A stretch of 64,000 nt of DNA from Lachnospiraceae bacterium UBA7205. Lineage in GTDB: Bacteria > Bacillota > Clostridia > Lachnospirales > Lachnospiraceae. Positions 1 through 7,663 of this stretch are shown here, piece after piece; positions within the stretch are counted from its first letter, which is position 1; each line of letters opens with the position of its first letter. The DNA lies in assembly GCA_002490665.1 (NCBI GenBank), contig DKUL01000067.1, positions 30,306 to 94,305 of the forward strand, read 5' to 3'. The notes beneath the pieces are model-generated. The model was given only the letters and a program-made list of their open reading frames with translations. It had not been told where the DNA came from and searched no databases. The translations under genes were made by a program, and so were the position numbers.

Positions 1-536
1 CTGTCCGCCGCGAAAACAAGCAGGCTGATTCCGACCATGCAAAGTGTGAGCTCCCAGCTGAAATAAAACATGGGAATCAGGTACGCCACTGTCGAAAGCA
101 CTGCGGCAAGCAGCCTGCGAAGCCTCGATGTGTAAATATCCGACGCCTTCTGCGTATCAAAAATAAGGCGCGACATGAAATCGCTGCTATGGTTTTGCTC
201 ATAGTAGGACATCGGCAGGCGCATCGCCTTGGAAAACACAAGCTTTTCCACCTTTCCGGCTCCCGTCCGCCCCTCAATGTTATAACGTATGATGCCAAAC
301 CGCCAGAGCAGCAGGCACACGACAAAAACCGCAAAATTTCCGAGGACAGGCAAAAGTACATTGTCCACATTTTTGTCCTGTGCCGCCGTGACAATACTCT
401 GAATCAAATAGGAATTTGCTATCTTGCGCCCTGCATCCCCAATCGTGGAAATCAAAATGGCTCCCAGGTAAACAGGCAGCCTGTCACCCATCAGTCCCAT
501 AAACCGAAAAAAAGTATTTAAGTCATCCCTTTGCAT
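1..536 (-). CDS. ABC transporter half-exporter, N-terminal part (runs off the window)
   Basis: This is the first 178 codons of an ABC exporter half-transporter; the C-terminal part, including the ATPase domain, lies outside the window. The visible part begins MQRDDLNTFFRFMGLMGDRL and shows the helical segments of an exporter membrane domain, among them stretches reading VYLGAILIS, FAVFVVCLLLW and VAYLIPMFYFSWEL. The start codon at 536 overlaps the last 14 bases of the upstream ABC gene, so the two are translationally coupled. Two half-size proteins encoded this way usually form a heterodimeric exporter. The substrate cannot be read from the sequence. Family is fairly sure from the membrane-domain pattern and the coupling. 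Confidence 0.8.
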   Translation of the reverse strand, partial: MQRDDLNTFFRFMGLMGDRLPVYLGAILISTIGDAGRKIANSYLIQSIVTAAQDKNVDNVLLPVLGNFAVFVVCLLLWRFGIIRYNIEGRTGAGKVEKLVFSKAMRLPMSYYEQNHSSDFMSRLIFDTQKASDIYTSRLRRLLAAVLSTVAYLIPMFYFSWELTLCMVGISLLVFAAD

Positions 537-2226
537 ACATTTCCGCATAAATTCCCCTTCTCTCCAGCAGTTCCCCATGATTGCCCGTCTCCGCGATTTT
601 TCCGCCATTCACCACGTAAATCCGCCCTGCATTTCTGATGGTGGACAGCCTGTGCGCAATGACAATCACCGTCCTGCCCGACGCAATTCTCTCCACAGCC
701 TCCTGTATCTTCTGCTCCGCCTCGACATCAACGGCCGCAGTCGGCTCATCCAGCAGTAAAATCGGTGCATCCTTCAAAAAGGCCCGCGCAATGGAAATCC
801 GCTGGCGCTGTCCGCCGGAAAGACGCACGCCGCGCTCTCCCACAAGCGTTTCATAGCCTTCGGGAAGACTGGCAATAAAGTCGTGGATGTTTGCATTCCT
901 GCACGCCTGCACAACTTCCTCATCTGTGGCATGTTCCTTTCCGCAAGCCACATTCTGCCAAATTGTTCCGGGAAACAGAAATACATTCTGTGAAACTTCT
1001 GAAAAACAGCTCCTTGCCGCTTCCAAATCCCACTCCTCGAAAGGATGTCCGAATAACCGGTACTGACCTTCATCCCTGTCATAAAAACCGCACAGCAGCT
1101 TAAAAATCGTCGTCTTTCCCTCGCCTGAGCCTCCCACAAACGCAGTCTGTGTGCCCGTCTCAACGCGGAAGCTCATGTTTTTTAAGACAGCATGTTCTTT
1201 ACTGCCCCCATAGGCAAAGCACACGCCGTTCCACTCGATTGCAGGCACATCCGCGCCGGCCTGTGAAAGTGTATGGATCCTTCCATCCGTGCGTTCTTCT
1301 TCCTGGTTATCAATCTCCCGGATGCGCTTTAACGACACGCCAGCCTCCCGGATATCATTCGCACAGAATACAATATCCCCGATAGGATTCAGGATTCTGC
1401 TGAGGATTACCGTAAACGCAAGCATTTCCCCGACTGTAATCCTGCCCTGCATCGTCTCGTACAGTGCAAACAGATAACAGAGAATCACAGGAATTGTGGT
1501 GATGATATTTTTCAGCACCCATCCCATGGAAGAAATCCGCGTGCTTTTGCAAGCCTGCTCCACTTTCTGGTCAATGACGGCATCGATTTCTTTCTTCTGC
1601 ACCTCATATAGATTGTAGCTTCTCCCTATCACAATTCCCTGAATCGCATCATACGCCTTTTCGTTGCACGCGTCCATATGGGAACGCAGCTTCTGGGCAA
1701 GCCATGCAAGCTTTTTGGAAAGCCGGTCTGCCACCACCAGCATGACCGGGTAGCTTGCAAACAGCACGGCAATCAGCCGCACATCCATCTGCACAAGGTA
1801 TATGGTTGCGGTCACTACCGCAATGACATTGACGAGCAGATTCGGCAGGATTTCCGAAAAAAACCTTCCCAGCTCGTCCATGTCCGATATCAGCCGTGTC
1901 ATAATACTGCCGCTGCCCTTTTCGTCAAAATAAGAAAATGGCAGCCTGACCAGGTGTTTGCCAAGTGACGCGCGCACATCCCTCTGCACCATCGCACTGT
2001 AATGATTCCCAAAAATACTTTTGCAGTACGATGCTGCCGTCCCCAGCACAATCATCCACACAAGTGGTATTATAAAAGTGGAAAAATCAATCTGCTGCCC
2101 GCCCAGCACCTCGTCCGCGGCCTGTGCAATCAAATCATTTCCCAGTAAAATGATTTCATTTAATCCGACCGCAGCCAGAATGAACAGCAGCAGCATATAT
2201 CCGTTGCGCAAACCAGCCCTTACCAT
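523..2226 (-). CDS. ABC transporter, fused permease and ATP-binding subunit
   Basis: A 567-aa exporter-type half-transporter. The N-terminal ~300 residues are a six-helix membrane domain with the ABC exporter coupling motif near VRLPFSYFDEKGSGSIMTRL. The nucleotide-binding domain carries a Walker A (GGSGEGKTT), the signature LSGGQRQR, Walker B (ILLLDEP) and the switch histidine (VIAHRLS). Length is normal for a half transporter. It overlaps by 14 bp the next ABC gene, so a heterodimer is likely. The upstream gene on the same strand encodes an XRE-PurM-like regulator, with a hairpin and a dispersed repeat in the 91-bp gap. Cargo is unknown; multidrug, peptide or lipid export are all possible. 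Confidence 0.92.
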   Translation of the reverse strand: MVRAGLRNGYMLLLFILAAVGLNEIILLGNDLIAQAADEVLGGQQIDFSTFIIPLVWMIVLGTAASYCKSIFGNHYSAMVQRDVRASLGKHLVRLPFSYFDEKGSGSIMTRLISDMDELGRFFSEILPNLLVNVIAVVTATIYLVQMDVRLIAVLFASYPVMLVVADRLSKKLAWLAQKLRSHMDACNEKAYDAIQGIVIGRSYNLYEVQKKEIDAVIDQKVEQACKSTRISSMGWVLKNIITTIPVILCYLFALYETMQGRITVGEMLAFTVILSRILNPIGDIVFCANDIREAGVSLKRIREIDNQEEERTDGRIHTLSQAGADVPAIEWNGVCFAYGGSKEHAVLKNMSFRVETGTQTAFVGGSGEGKTTIFKLLCGFYDRDEGQYRLFGHPFEEWDLEAARSCFSEVSQNVFLFPGTIWQNVACGKEHATDEEVVQACRNANIHDFIASLPEGYETLVGERGVRLSGGQRQRISIARAFLKDAPILLLDEPTAAVDVEAEQKIQEAVERIASGRTVIVIAHRLSTIRNAGRIYVVNGGKIAETGNHGELLERRGIYAEMYAKG

Positions 2227-2231
2227 AAAAA

Positions 2232-2288
2232 TCCTCCATTCTTACCAAAGTCTGCGAATTTGGGCGTAAGCACAAATTTGCCGTGTGA
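2232..2288 (-). repeat. Dispersed repeat, intact copy (empty MITE site)
   Basis: A ~57-bp sequence abutting the ABC gene start and including its GGAGG ribosome binding site. On the minus strand it contains ATTCGCAGACTTTGG followed by AAGAATGGAG. Related copies lie at 35606-35643 and, split by an insertion, at 52681-52716 plus 52873-52894. All three sit directly in front of a minus-strand start codon. Confidence 0.75.
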
Positions 2289-2306
2289 AAAATTTATTTT
2301 TCACAC
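2283..2306 (-). terminator. Perfect 24-bp palindrome between regulator and ABC genes
   Basis: GTGTGAAAAAT, two bases, then ATTTTTCACAC. It lies 12 bp past the stop of the XRE-PurM gene and could end or attenuate that transcript before the ABC genes. It overlaps the edge of the dispersed repeat. The stem is AT-rich, so strength is uncertain. Confidence 0.45.
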
Positions 2307-2317
2307 TAGTCTCCTTT

Positions 2318-3562
2318 TCATTTCAGCCAGACACGCGCGTCGGGATGCTCCTCATCCTTTTTGATTGTCCCGACGCGCCAGCACTGGTGGTATTTCTCAA
2401 TAATTTTCACTGCCTCGTCACAATGCTCTCCGGGCACTGCCAGCAGCATGCCGATGCCAAGCGAAAAATCGTCCAGAAAACACTCCCTGTCCATCATGTT
2501 CAAATCATACAGATACCGGAACAGTGCCGGAACCGGTATCGCCGCGACATCAATTTCAGCGCCAAGCCCCTTTGGTATCGTCTCATAGCATCTTCGGTTG
2601 AACAGCGACTTATTGATGCAAAAGGCGCCATGTATGAGATTTTCACTAATAAGTTCACTGACCGCCTTCACATAAGATGCATTTGGCCTTATCAGTTCAT
2701 CCATGAAAACCTTCTCCCCATCAATCTTTGCATATGCGATGTCTGGCCGCCTGTCGAGGATCACTTTGACAAAGGGATAACTGATTGACGAGATGCCCTC
2801 CGTATGCAGTCCGATTATGACATCGCCCTCGGTGATGCGGCTGCCTGTAATGATTTTTTTCCTGTCAGAAATCCCGAGTACCAAAGCGCTTAACCGGTAC
2901 TCGCCCGCATGGTAATTGACCGCCTGCGCTGCCACTTCCATTCCGGAAAAGATAATGCCATTGCTCTCGCATGCCTCCTTGAACGTTTCACCCATAAGCA
3001 GCAATTGGCCGCTGTCATTATTTCCACAGACAATATGCGCCTGCAGGACTGCGGGCTTCACGCCATAGCGTATCAGGTTGTTTGCCGCACTTGCAACCAG
3101 CTCCATGCAGATTTCCCTGTCATATCCATTTTCCATGGCAAAGCGCTCCTTGGAACCGGGCACATGGCTTGCAAACACACACACTGGTTCCTCGATTCCC
3201 GCGATATCCGGCTGAAGGAATGTGGGGTCGGCAACATTTGTGTGGAGCAGCCTGTCATCCTGTGTGACAAGACGCCCGAGCATTCCCTTTACCATATATA
3301 GCTTTTTGGAATCCAGACCTGTATCCATATAGCTGATGACCTTGCGCTTCTCCGAAAAACCATTCAGCAGGAAATCAACTGTCGTGTCAAGCGCCTGCGC
3401 AATGTCGTAAATCATATCCACCGATGGCAGGCTCGCCCCCTGTTCCCATCTCGAAACTGCCTGATAGGATACGTTCAGCAAATCCGCAAGCTGCTTCTGT
3501 GTCATTCCTTTTATCTTTCTCTGCTCCGAGATTGCCCTCCCGACCTTCTCCCTGTCCAGCAT
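2318..3562 (-). CDS. XRE-family HTH regulator fused to a degenerate PurM (AIR synthase)-like domain
   Basis: 414 aa. Residues ~5-60 form a Cro/CI-type helix-turn-helix (MTQKQLADLLNVSYQAVSRWEQG). After a short linker, the remaining ~340 residues align by eye along the whole length of aminoimidazole ribonucleotide synthetase: ICMELVASAANNLIRYG matches the VAMCVNDL region, ITEGDVIIGL matches the SDGDVLIAL region, and the tail FSLGIGMLLAVP...WRVGTIK matches the PurM C-terminus. The nucleotide and catalytic motifs are gone: no GTDGVGTK, the ND pair is NN, and no HTGGG. It is therefore more likely a ligand sensor than an enzyme. The start was set at the ATG preceded by a run of G seven bases upstream, not the earlier in-frame codon. 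It probably controls the ABC exporter genes downstream. Confidence 0.8.
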   Translation of the reverse strand: MLDREKVGRAISEQRKIKGMTQKQLADLLNVSYQAVSRWEQGASLPSVDMIYDIAQALDTTVDFLLNGFSEKRKVISYMDTGLDSKKLYMVKGMLGRLVTQDDRLLHTNVADPTFLQPDIAGIEEPVCVFASHVPGSKERFAMENGYDREICMELVASAANNLIRYGVKPAVLQAHIVCGNNDSGQLLLMGETFKEACESNGIIFSGMEVAAQAVNYHAGEYRLSALVLGISDRKKIITGSRITEGDVIIGLHTEGISSISYPFVKVILDRRPDIAYAKIDGEKVFMDELIRPNASYVKAVSELISENLIHGAFCINKSLFNRRCYETIPKGLGAEIDVAAIPVPALFRYLYDLNMMDRECFLDDFSLGIGMLLAVPGEHCDEAVKIIEKYHQCWRVGTIKKDEEHPDARVWLK

Positions 3563-3761
3563 GTCTAATCCCCCCTGTTTTTTATTATACAATTCCCTGT
3601 TACATAAAAGTTTATCACAACACGGCATCAACGACAATCAACGCGCTATTGAGACCATGCACGCAACTCAACCGGAGCGTATCTGGGGACTTACCGCTTC
3701 AAGAATATTTGGGGATTTCTTTTTTCAAACTGCTTTTCCCTCTTTTTTTAGATTACAGGCA

Positions 3762-3790
3762 TTTACCCCTATTTTCAATTATGCTATACT
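3762..3790 (+). promoter_or_regulatory. Sigma-A-type promoter of the AraC pair
   Basis: TTTACC, a 17-bp spacer, then TATACT, about 50 bp upstream of the first AraC start. Good -10 and spacing, moderate -35. Confidence 0.5.
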
Positions 3791-3843
3791 CGATACAGCA
3801 AACACAAAGCACTATTTGGGAACCTAAGAGGGAGGAATCATTC

Positions 3844-4698
3844 ATGCCGCTTCCGTTAAAAACCGGATATCATTTTCACTATGAGCACGTCATCCGTCCG
3901 CCATATTTTGAGATGACAGCGGCAGAAGCCTACACAGATTTCTATGCCCTCTCATATATAGTGAGCGGTGAGCTGCTCAGCTGTTCACCGCAATTTTCCG
4001 AAATTATCAGGGCAGGCGACCTCACCTTTACCCCGAAAAATATATACTGCCGCACCATCTGTGTGTCAGATGCCCCGCGGGAAAACTTTCTTATGAAGTT
4101 TACCGACTGTATGGTTGAGGATTTTCTGCGGGCTGCCGGATTTGAGAGTTTTGATAATTTCTATGCCGCCCACGCCACAATACATATTCCGAAAAATTCA
4201 GAGGACAAAATTCTTTGTATCATCCATGAACTTGAAAAAGAATGGAACTCCTATGGAAAGTACTCGGAAATTTTGATAAAAGGACTTTTGAGCAAGCTCA
4301 TTGTCACTGCCATGCGCGAGGGTGTCAGCTCTCCGTATACAATGACTCAGGATTCCCCCAGAAATAACCATTATCTCAATGATGCAGTTCAGTATATCCA
4401 TATGCATCTGAATGAGAGTCCTTCCCTGTCCGAAACCGCTGCCGCCATAAATATTTCCGACTCATATTTGTCAAAACTATTTTCCGGCTGCATGCACACC
4501 CCTTTTTCTACCTTTGTATTAAATGAAAAAATCATGTTTGCGCGCACACTGCTTGCGAACTCAGGACTCAGCATCAACGAAATTTCGTGCGAGGCAGGAT
4601 TTTCCAGCTCCGCTTATTTCAGCGACTGCTTTAAGCGTATCACAGGAGAAACACCGCTTCAGTTCCGGAAACAATATGCACCGCACGAAAACGGATAA
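3844..4698 (+). CDS. AraC-family transcriptional regulator (tandem copy 1)
   Basis: 284 aa. The C-terminal ~100 residues hold two helix-turn-helix motifs of the AraC/XylS type (SLSETAAAINISDSYLSKLF and SINEISCEAGFSSSAYFSDCFKR, ending GETPLQFRK). The N-terminal ~150 residues form a cupin-like sensing part beginning MPLPLKTGYHFHYEH. The start follows GAGGGAGG with good spacing; an upstream extension in frame lacks a ribosome binding site and lies across the promoter. It is followed after 11 bp by a close paralogue, with which it shares motifs such as TPFSTFVLNEK. The ligand is unknown. The pair converges on the galactan operon, so a role in its control is possible but unproven. Confidence 0.88.
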   Translation: MPLPLKTGYHFHYEHVIRPPYFEMTAAEAYTDFYALSYIVSGELLSCSPQFSEIIRAGDLTFTPKNIYCRTICVSDAPRENFLMKFTDCMVEDFLRAAGFESFDNFYAAHATIHIPKNSEDKILCIIHELEKEWNSYGKYSEILIKGLLSKLIVTAMREGVSSPYTMTQDSPRNNHYLNDAVQYIHMHLNESPSLSETAAAINISDSYLSKLFSGCMHTPFSTFVLNEKIMFARTLLANSGLSINEISCEAGFSSSAYFSDCFKRITGETPLQFRKQYAPHENG

Positions 4699-4709
4699 GG
4701 AGGATTACC

Positions 4710-5552
4710 ATGCCGCTTCCACTAAAGCCCGGATACAACTTCAACTTCGCACGCATCCAGCGTCCGCCCCACTATGAAATGCCTTCCGTCGAAGCCTATA
4801 CGGACTTCTACGGCATCTCCTATATGGTCAGCGGCGAGCGACTAATCTACGCGCCGGACTATGCAGCCGTCACGCAGGCGGGGGAGCTTAACTGCATTCC
4901 CAAATATGTATACTGCCGCAGTACCTATATCTCCGACATGCCTTATGAGCATATTCTCATCAAGTTTACGGATTCCATCGCTGCCGAGCTTTTCAATGTC
5001 ATAGGGATTGAAAGCTACAATGAGCTTTGCCAGGAACACGTTATACGGTTTGAGAAAAGCACACAAAATAAAATATATGCCATTTTTCTGGAAATGGAAC
5101 AGGAATGGAATGCATACAACAAGTATTCCGAACTGCTGCTGAAGGGGCTGTTGTACAAGCTGATTATTACCTGCCTGCGGGAGCGCATCATCAGTGATGT
5201 CAATGTCCTGAGCCTTGAGAAGAAGCATGACTGCCTTGCCAACGCAATCAAGTATGTAAAGTCACACCTGCGGGAAAACCCTTCCCTGAATACGACGGCA
5301 CAGCAGATTAATATTTCTGCCTCCTATCTGTCCAAGATATTTGTGACGCATCTGCACACGCCGTTTTCCACCTTTGTGCTGAATGAAAAAATGGCTTACT
5401 CGCAAAAGCTCCTCGTCCACTCGAAGCTGAGCATGACGGAAATCGCCATCGAGGCAGGATTTTCAAGCAGCTCTTACTTCAGTGACTGCTTCCGGCGCAA
5501 CACCGGAATGTCCCCGCTGCAATTCCGCAAAGAGAATGGAATGGTCAACTAA
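4710..5552 (+). CDS. AraC-family transcriptional regulator (tandem copy 2)
   Basis: 280 aa, with AAGGAGG upstream of the ATG. It is collinear with the preceding gene from the first residues (MPLPLKPGYNFNFA against MPLPLKTGYHFHYE) to the last (SPLQFRK against TPLQFRK), so the two arose by tandem duplication. It has an N-terminal sensor domain and two C-terminal AraC helix-turn-helix motifs (LNTTAQQINISASYLSKIF; MTEIAIEAGFSSSSYFSDCFRR). The genes are 11 bp apart and should be co-transcribed, ending at the palindromic terminator at 5551-5590. Sensor-domain differences suggest they recognise related but distinct ligands. Confidence 0.88.
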   Translation: MPLPLKPGYNFNFARIQRPPHYEMPSVEAYTDFYGISYMVSGERLIYAPDYAAVTQAGELNCIPKYVYCRSTYISDMPYEHILIKFTDSIAAELFNVIGIESYNELCQEHVIRFEKSTQNKIYAIFLEMEQEWNAYNKYSELLLKGLLYKLIITCLRERIISDVNVLSLEKKHDCLANAIKYVKSHLRENPSLNTTAQQINISASYLSKIFVTHLHTPFSTFVLNEKMAYSQKLLVHSKLSMTEIAIEAGFSSSSYFSDCFRRNTGMSPLQFRKENGMVN

Positions 5553-5590
5553 GAAAAAAGAACCATGCTGCCGCATGGTTCTTTTTTCTT
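5551..5590. terminator. Bidirectional terminator shared by the AraC pair and the galactan operon
   Basis: A perfect 40-bp palindrome: arms AAGAAAAAAGAACCATGC and its complement around a four-base TGCC loop. A-run and T-run flank the GC core on both strands, so it works in both directions. It overlaps the stop codons of both converging genes. Confidence 0.9.
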
Positions 5591-5807
5591 AGTCAAAATC
5601 AAACTTCGTAAACCGCTTTGCCCTGTCGAGGTAGCGGAATCTTACCATCTCGTTTTTCTCAAGGACATCTGCCTCTGTCCCCCTGTACTGGCAGCGGATG
5701 CAGCTGTAGATGCCTGTGTCCTTATTGTAGAACATGTCGATGTCGAGGTCTCGCATAAAGCAGGATGGACATCTGTAATTTAATTTGCCTTTTCCAAGTT
5801 GAGCCAT
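5589..5807 (-). CDS. Small zinc-ribbon protein, last gene of the galactan operon
   Basis: 72 aa. Two CxxC knuckles (CPSC near residue 13 and CIRC near residue 36) form a single zinc ribbon, followed by a basic C-terminus (FRYLDRAKRFTKFDFD). It overlaps the end of the 619-aa gene by 28 bp, so it is translationally coupled to it. I do not recognise a named family. It could be a small nucleic-acid or protein-binding adaptor. Its fixed position behind the 619-aa protein suggests a shared job, but nothing in the sequence shows what that is. Confidence 0.7.
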   Translation of the reverse strand: MAQLGKGKLNYRCPSCFMRDLDIDMFYNKDTGIYSCIRCQYRGTEADVLEKNEMVRFRYLDRAKRFTKFDFD

Positions 5808-7639
5808 GTTGCAAATACCTCCTTATCAGAAATTGTCTTCTTGTAGCCGAGCTTGAACATCGGTGAGAATGCATATCCCTCCTCGATGTAGCCGAGTGCC
5901 TTGTCAGAGGCGGTGAGGGAAACCTTTGTCTCGATTGCCGGAATGACTGCGCTCACTGCACTTGCGCCGTCAAGCTTCGCATCGCGGCATCTATATTCAT
6001 AGTTGATGGTCTCGCCGCCCTCTCCCTCGCATGCGAGCGTGATGCCTGTCATGTCCTCAGGATACTCGGTCGTGCCGTAGCATGCCGTGATATACTCGTC
6101 GAGTGTAATCTCTGCGGACGGGTCGCTGATTTCAAGTATATTTCTTTCTATCTTGATATTGGAAGCGCCTTCCTCAAAGTATTCCCTGGTCTGAAGCTTC
6201 ACGGTCACGCCGTTGAACTTGATTTCAACAGGGTCGAGCGTCAGGATGCGTGTCTTTTTGCCGTCAATCACTTCCTCTGAGAAGTGGCTGTGCGTCGGGC
6301 AGAGGCAGAGGTCAACTTCCTCGCCCTTGTAGGAAAGCTTCGCGCTTCTCACGGTGCCTGCCCCTGCATAGTGCGTAAAGTAACCTGCACGGTACTTTTC
6401 CTGAATCAGGAACGGATAGGAAGCATCCTGTACGTGCGGTGTCCCGATGCCGACAGGCCAGTTCAGTTTTGCCACGTAAGGACGGAGGTCGACAATCGCG
6501 CCGCCCTGGTCCATGTTGACGCAGGCTCTCATATACGGGTCGCAGTACCAGAACAGCTGCTTGTCAGAACCATAGAGGATGTCACGCCATGGCGCGCATT
6601 CCGGCTCATTGTAGTTTCCTGCATTGACGCCCTTCTTTTCCCTGTAATAGTCCGCAAACTCCGCCATCGTCATGTCGATGAGCTTGCCCTCCTTCTTCAG
6701 GTCGCCGTAATACTTGCAGCCGTCGCTGTATGACTTATACAGAAGCTCATACGGCTGCTCCCAGCGTCCCATCTTGTTCATCCAGCCGGGTCCTACAAAC
6801 ATCATGTTGTAGGAATAGCCATTGTTGTACTTTGCAAGGTCGCGGTACTGGTCAATCAGGTTATAAAGATAAGGGTATTCCCATGTCTTTGTGTCGTAAA
6901 TCATGCCGCGGAGCACGTTCTGCGGATGGGTGCCGAAGTTGGAACCATTTCCGTCATAGCACGCAATCAGGTCTCTTGACAGATGCGGGATTGCGACGAT
7001 TCCGGAATCCTCCGCCGCGTTTGCCGCGGGTGCGTGGGTATTCTGCTTGGACGGAATCCACGGTGCCCATGGGCCGCCGTCAAACAGGGTATACCATGAG
7101 TTGTTGCAGGTGTGGTATGCCTTTGGTCCTTCCTCCCAGCATGTCGCAACCGCACATTTTACGGTCGGGTATTTCTCCTTGATATAGTTTGTCAGCTCGG
7201 CATCCATGTAATAGGAGCCGGTTGACTCCGGATAAAATCCGAACCTGTCGTGGAATTTCTCGAAGACATCATTGACGATTGCCTTCTTGTCCTCCATAGA
7301 GAACATCCAGATACAGAAGTCCTTTGTCTTGTACTTCTCGCGGAACTCCTCGCAGGGAAGTCCGAGCAGGGAGAGTGCAATCTCGTCGCCGTACTCCTCA
7401 TGGTCATGCTTTGCAAGCTCCACCGCCTCATCATTGAACAATGAAGCGTAGGTCATCTGGATTGTCACCTTCAGACCATTCTCATGTGCCAGTCTCTGCT
7501 GTGTCTTGAAGATATCAAGTGATTCGGTCAGGAGCGCCTTATCCCCGATATCCTCCTCCTTTCCCTGTCCTGTGACAGTCGCAGAATACTCCGGAACCAT
7601 CTCCGGACGATGGATAATGTTTACTACAAATTTATCCAC
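5780..7639 (-). CDS. Unrecognised 619-aa cytosolic protein, possible carbohydrate-active enzyme
   Basis: No confident family. There is no signal peptide or membrane segment. The N-terminal ~330 residues read like a (beta/alpha) barrel of the polysaccharide-deacetylase/GH57 type: a histidine-acid start (VNIIHRPEMVPE), DHEEYGDEIALSLLG, GFYPESTGSYYMD, and aromatic-rich GGPWAPWIP and FVGPGWMNKMGRWE. The C-terminal ~250 residues look beta-rich. It is encoded 25 bp downstream of the beta-galactosidase and overlaps the zinc-ribbon gene, inside an operon devoted to galactan breakdown, so a glycosidase or glycan-modifying role is a reasonable inference. The fold guess rests on pattern only. Confidence 0.5.
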   Translation of the reverse strand: MDKFVVNIIHRPEMVPEYSATVTGQGKEEDIGDKALLTESLDIFKTQQRLAHENGLKVTIQMTYASLFNDEAVELAKHDHEEYGDEIALSLLGLPCEEFREKYKTKDFCIWMFSMEDKKAIVNDVFEKFHDRFGFYPESTGSYYMDAELTNYIKEKYPTVKCAVATCWEEGPKAYHTCNNSWYTLFDGGPWAPWIPSKQNTHAPAANAAEDSGIVAIPHLSRDLIACYDGNGSNFGTHPQNVLRGMIYDTKTWEYPYLYNLIDQYRDLAKYNNGYSYNMMFVGPGWMNKMGRWEQPYELLYKSYSDGCKYYGDLKKEGKLIDMTMAEFADYYREKKGVNAGNYNEPECAPWRDILYGSDKQLFWYCDPYMRACVNMDQGGAIVDLRPYVAKLNWPVGIGTPHVQDASYPFLIQEKYRAGYFTHYAGAGTVRSAKLSYKGEEVDLCLCPTHSHFSEEVIDGKKTRILTLDPVEIKFNGVTVKLQTREYFEEGASNIKIERNILEISDPSAEITLDEYITACYGTTEYPEDMTGITLACEGEGGETINYEYRCRDAKLDGASAVSAVIPAIETKVSLTASDKALGYIEEGYAFSPMFKLGYKKTISDKEVFATWLNLEKAN

Positions 7640-7663
7640 TTTTCATTCCTCCTTTTTGGTTTT

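Noticed and set aside
3424..3843. N-terminal extension of the first AraC gene
   Set aside because: It covers the promoter and the divergent regulator start, and lacks a ribosome binding site; the ATG at 3844 has one.
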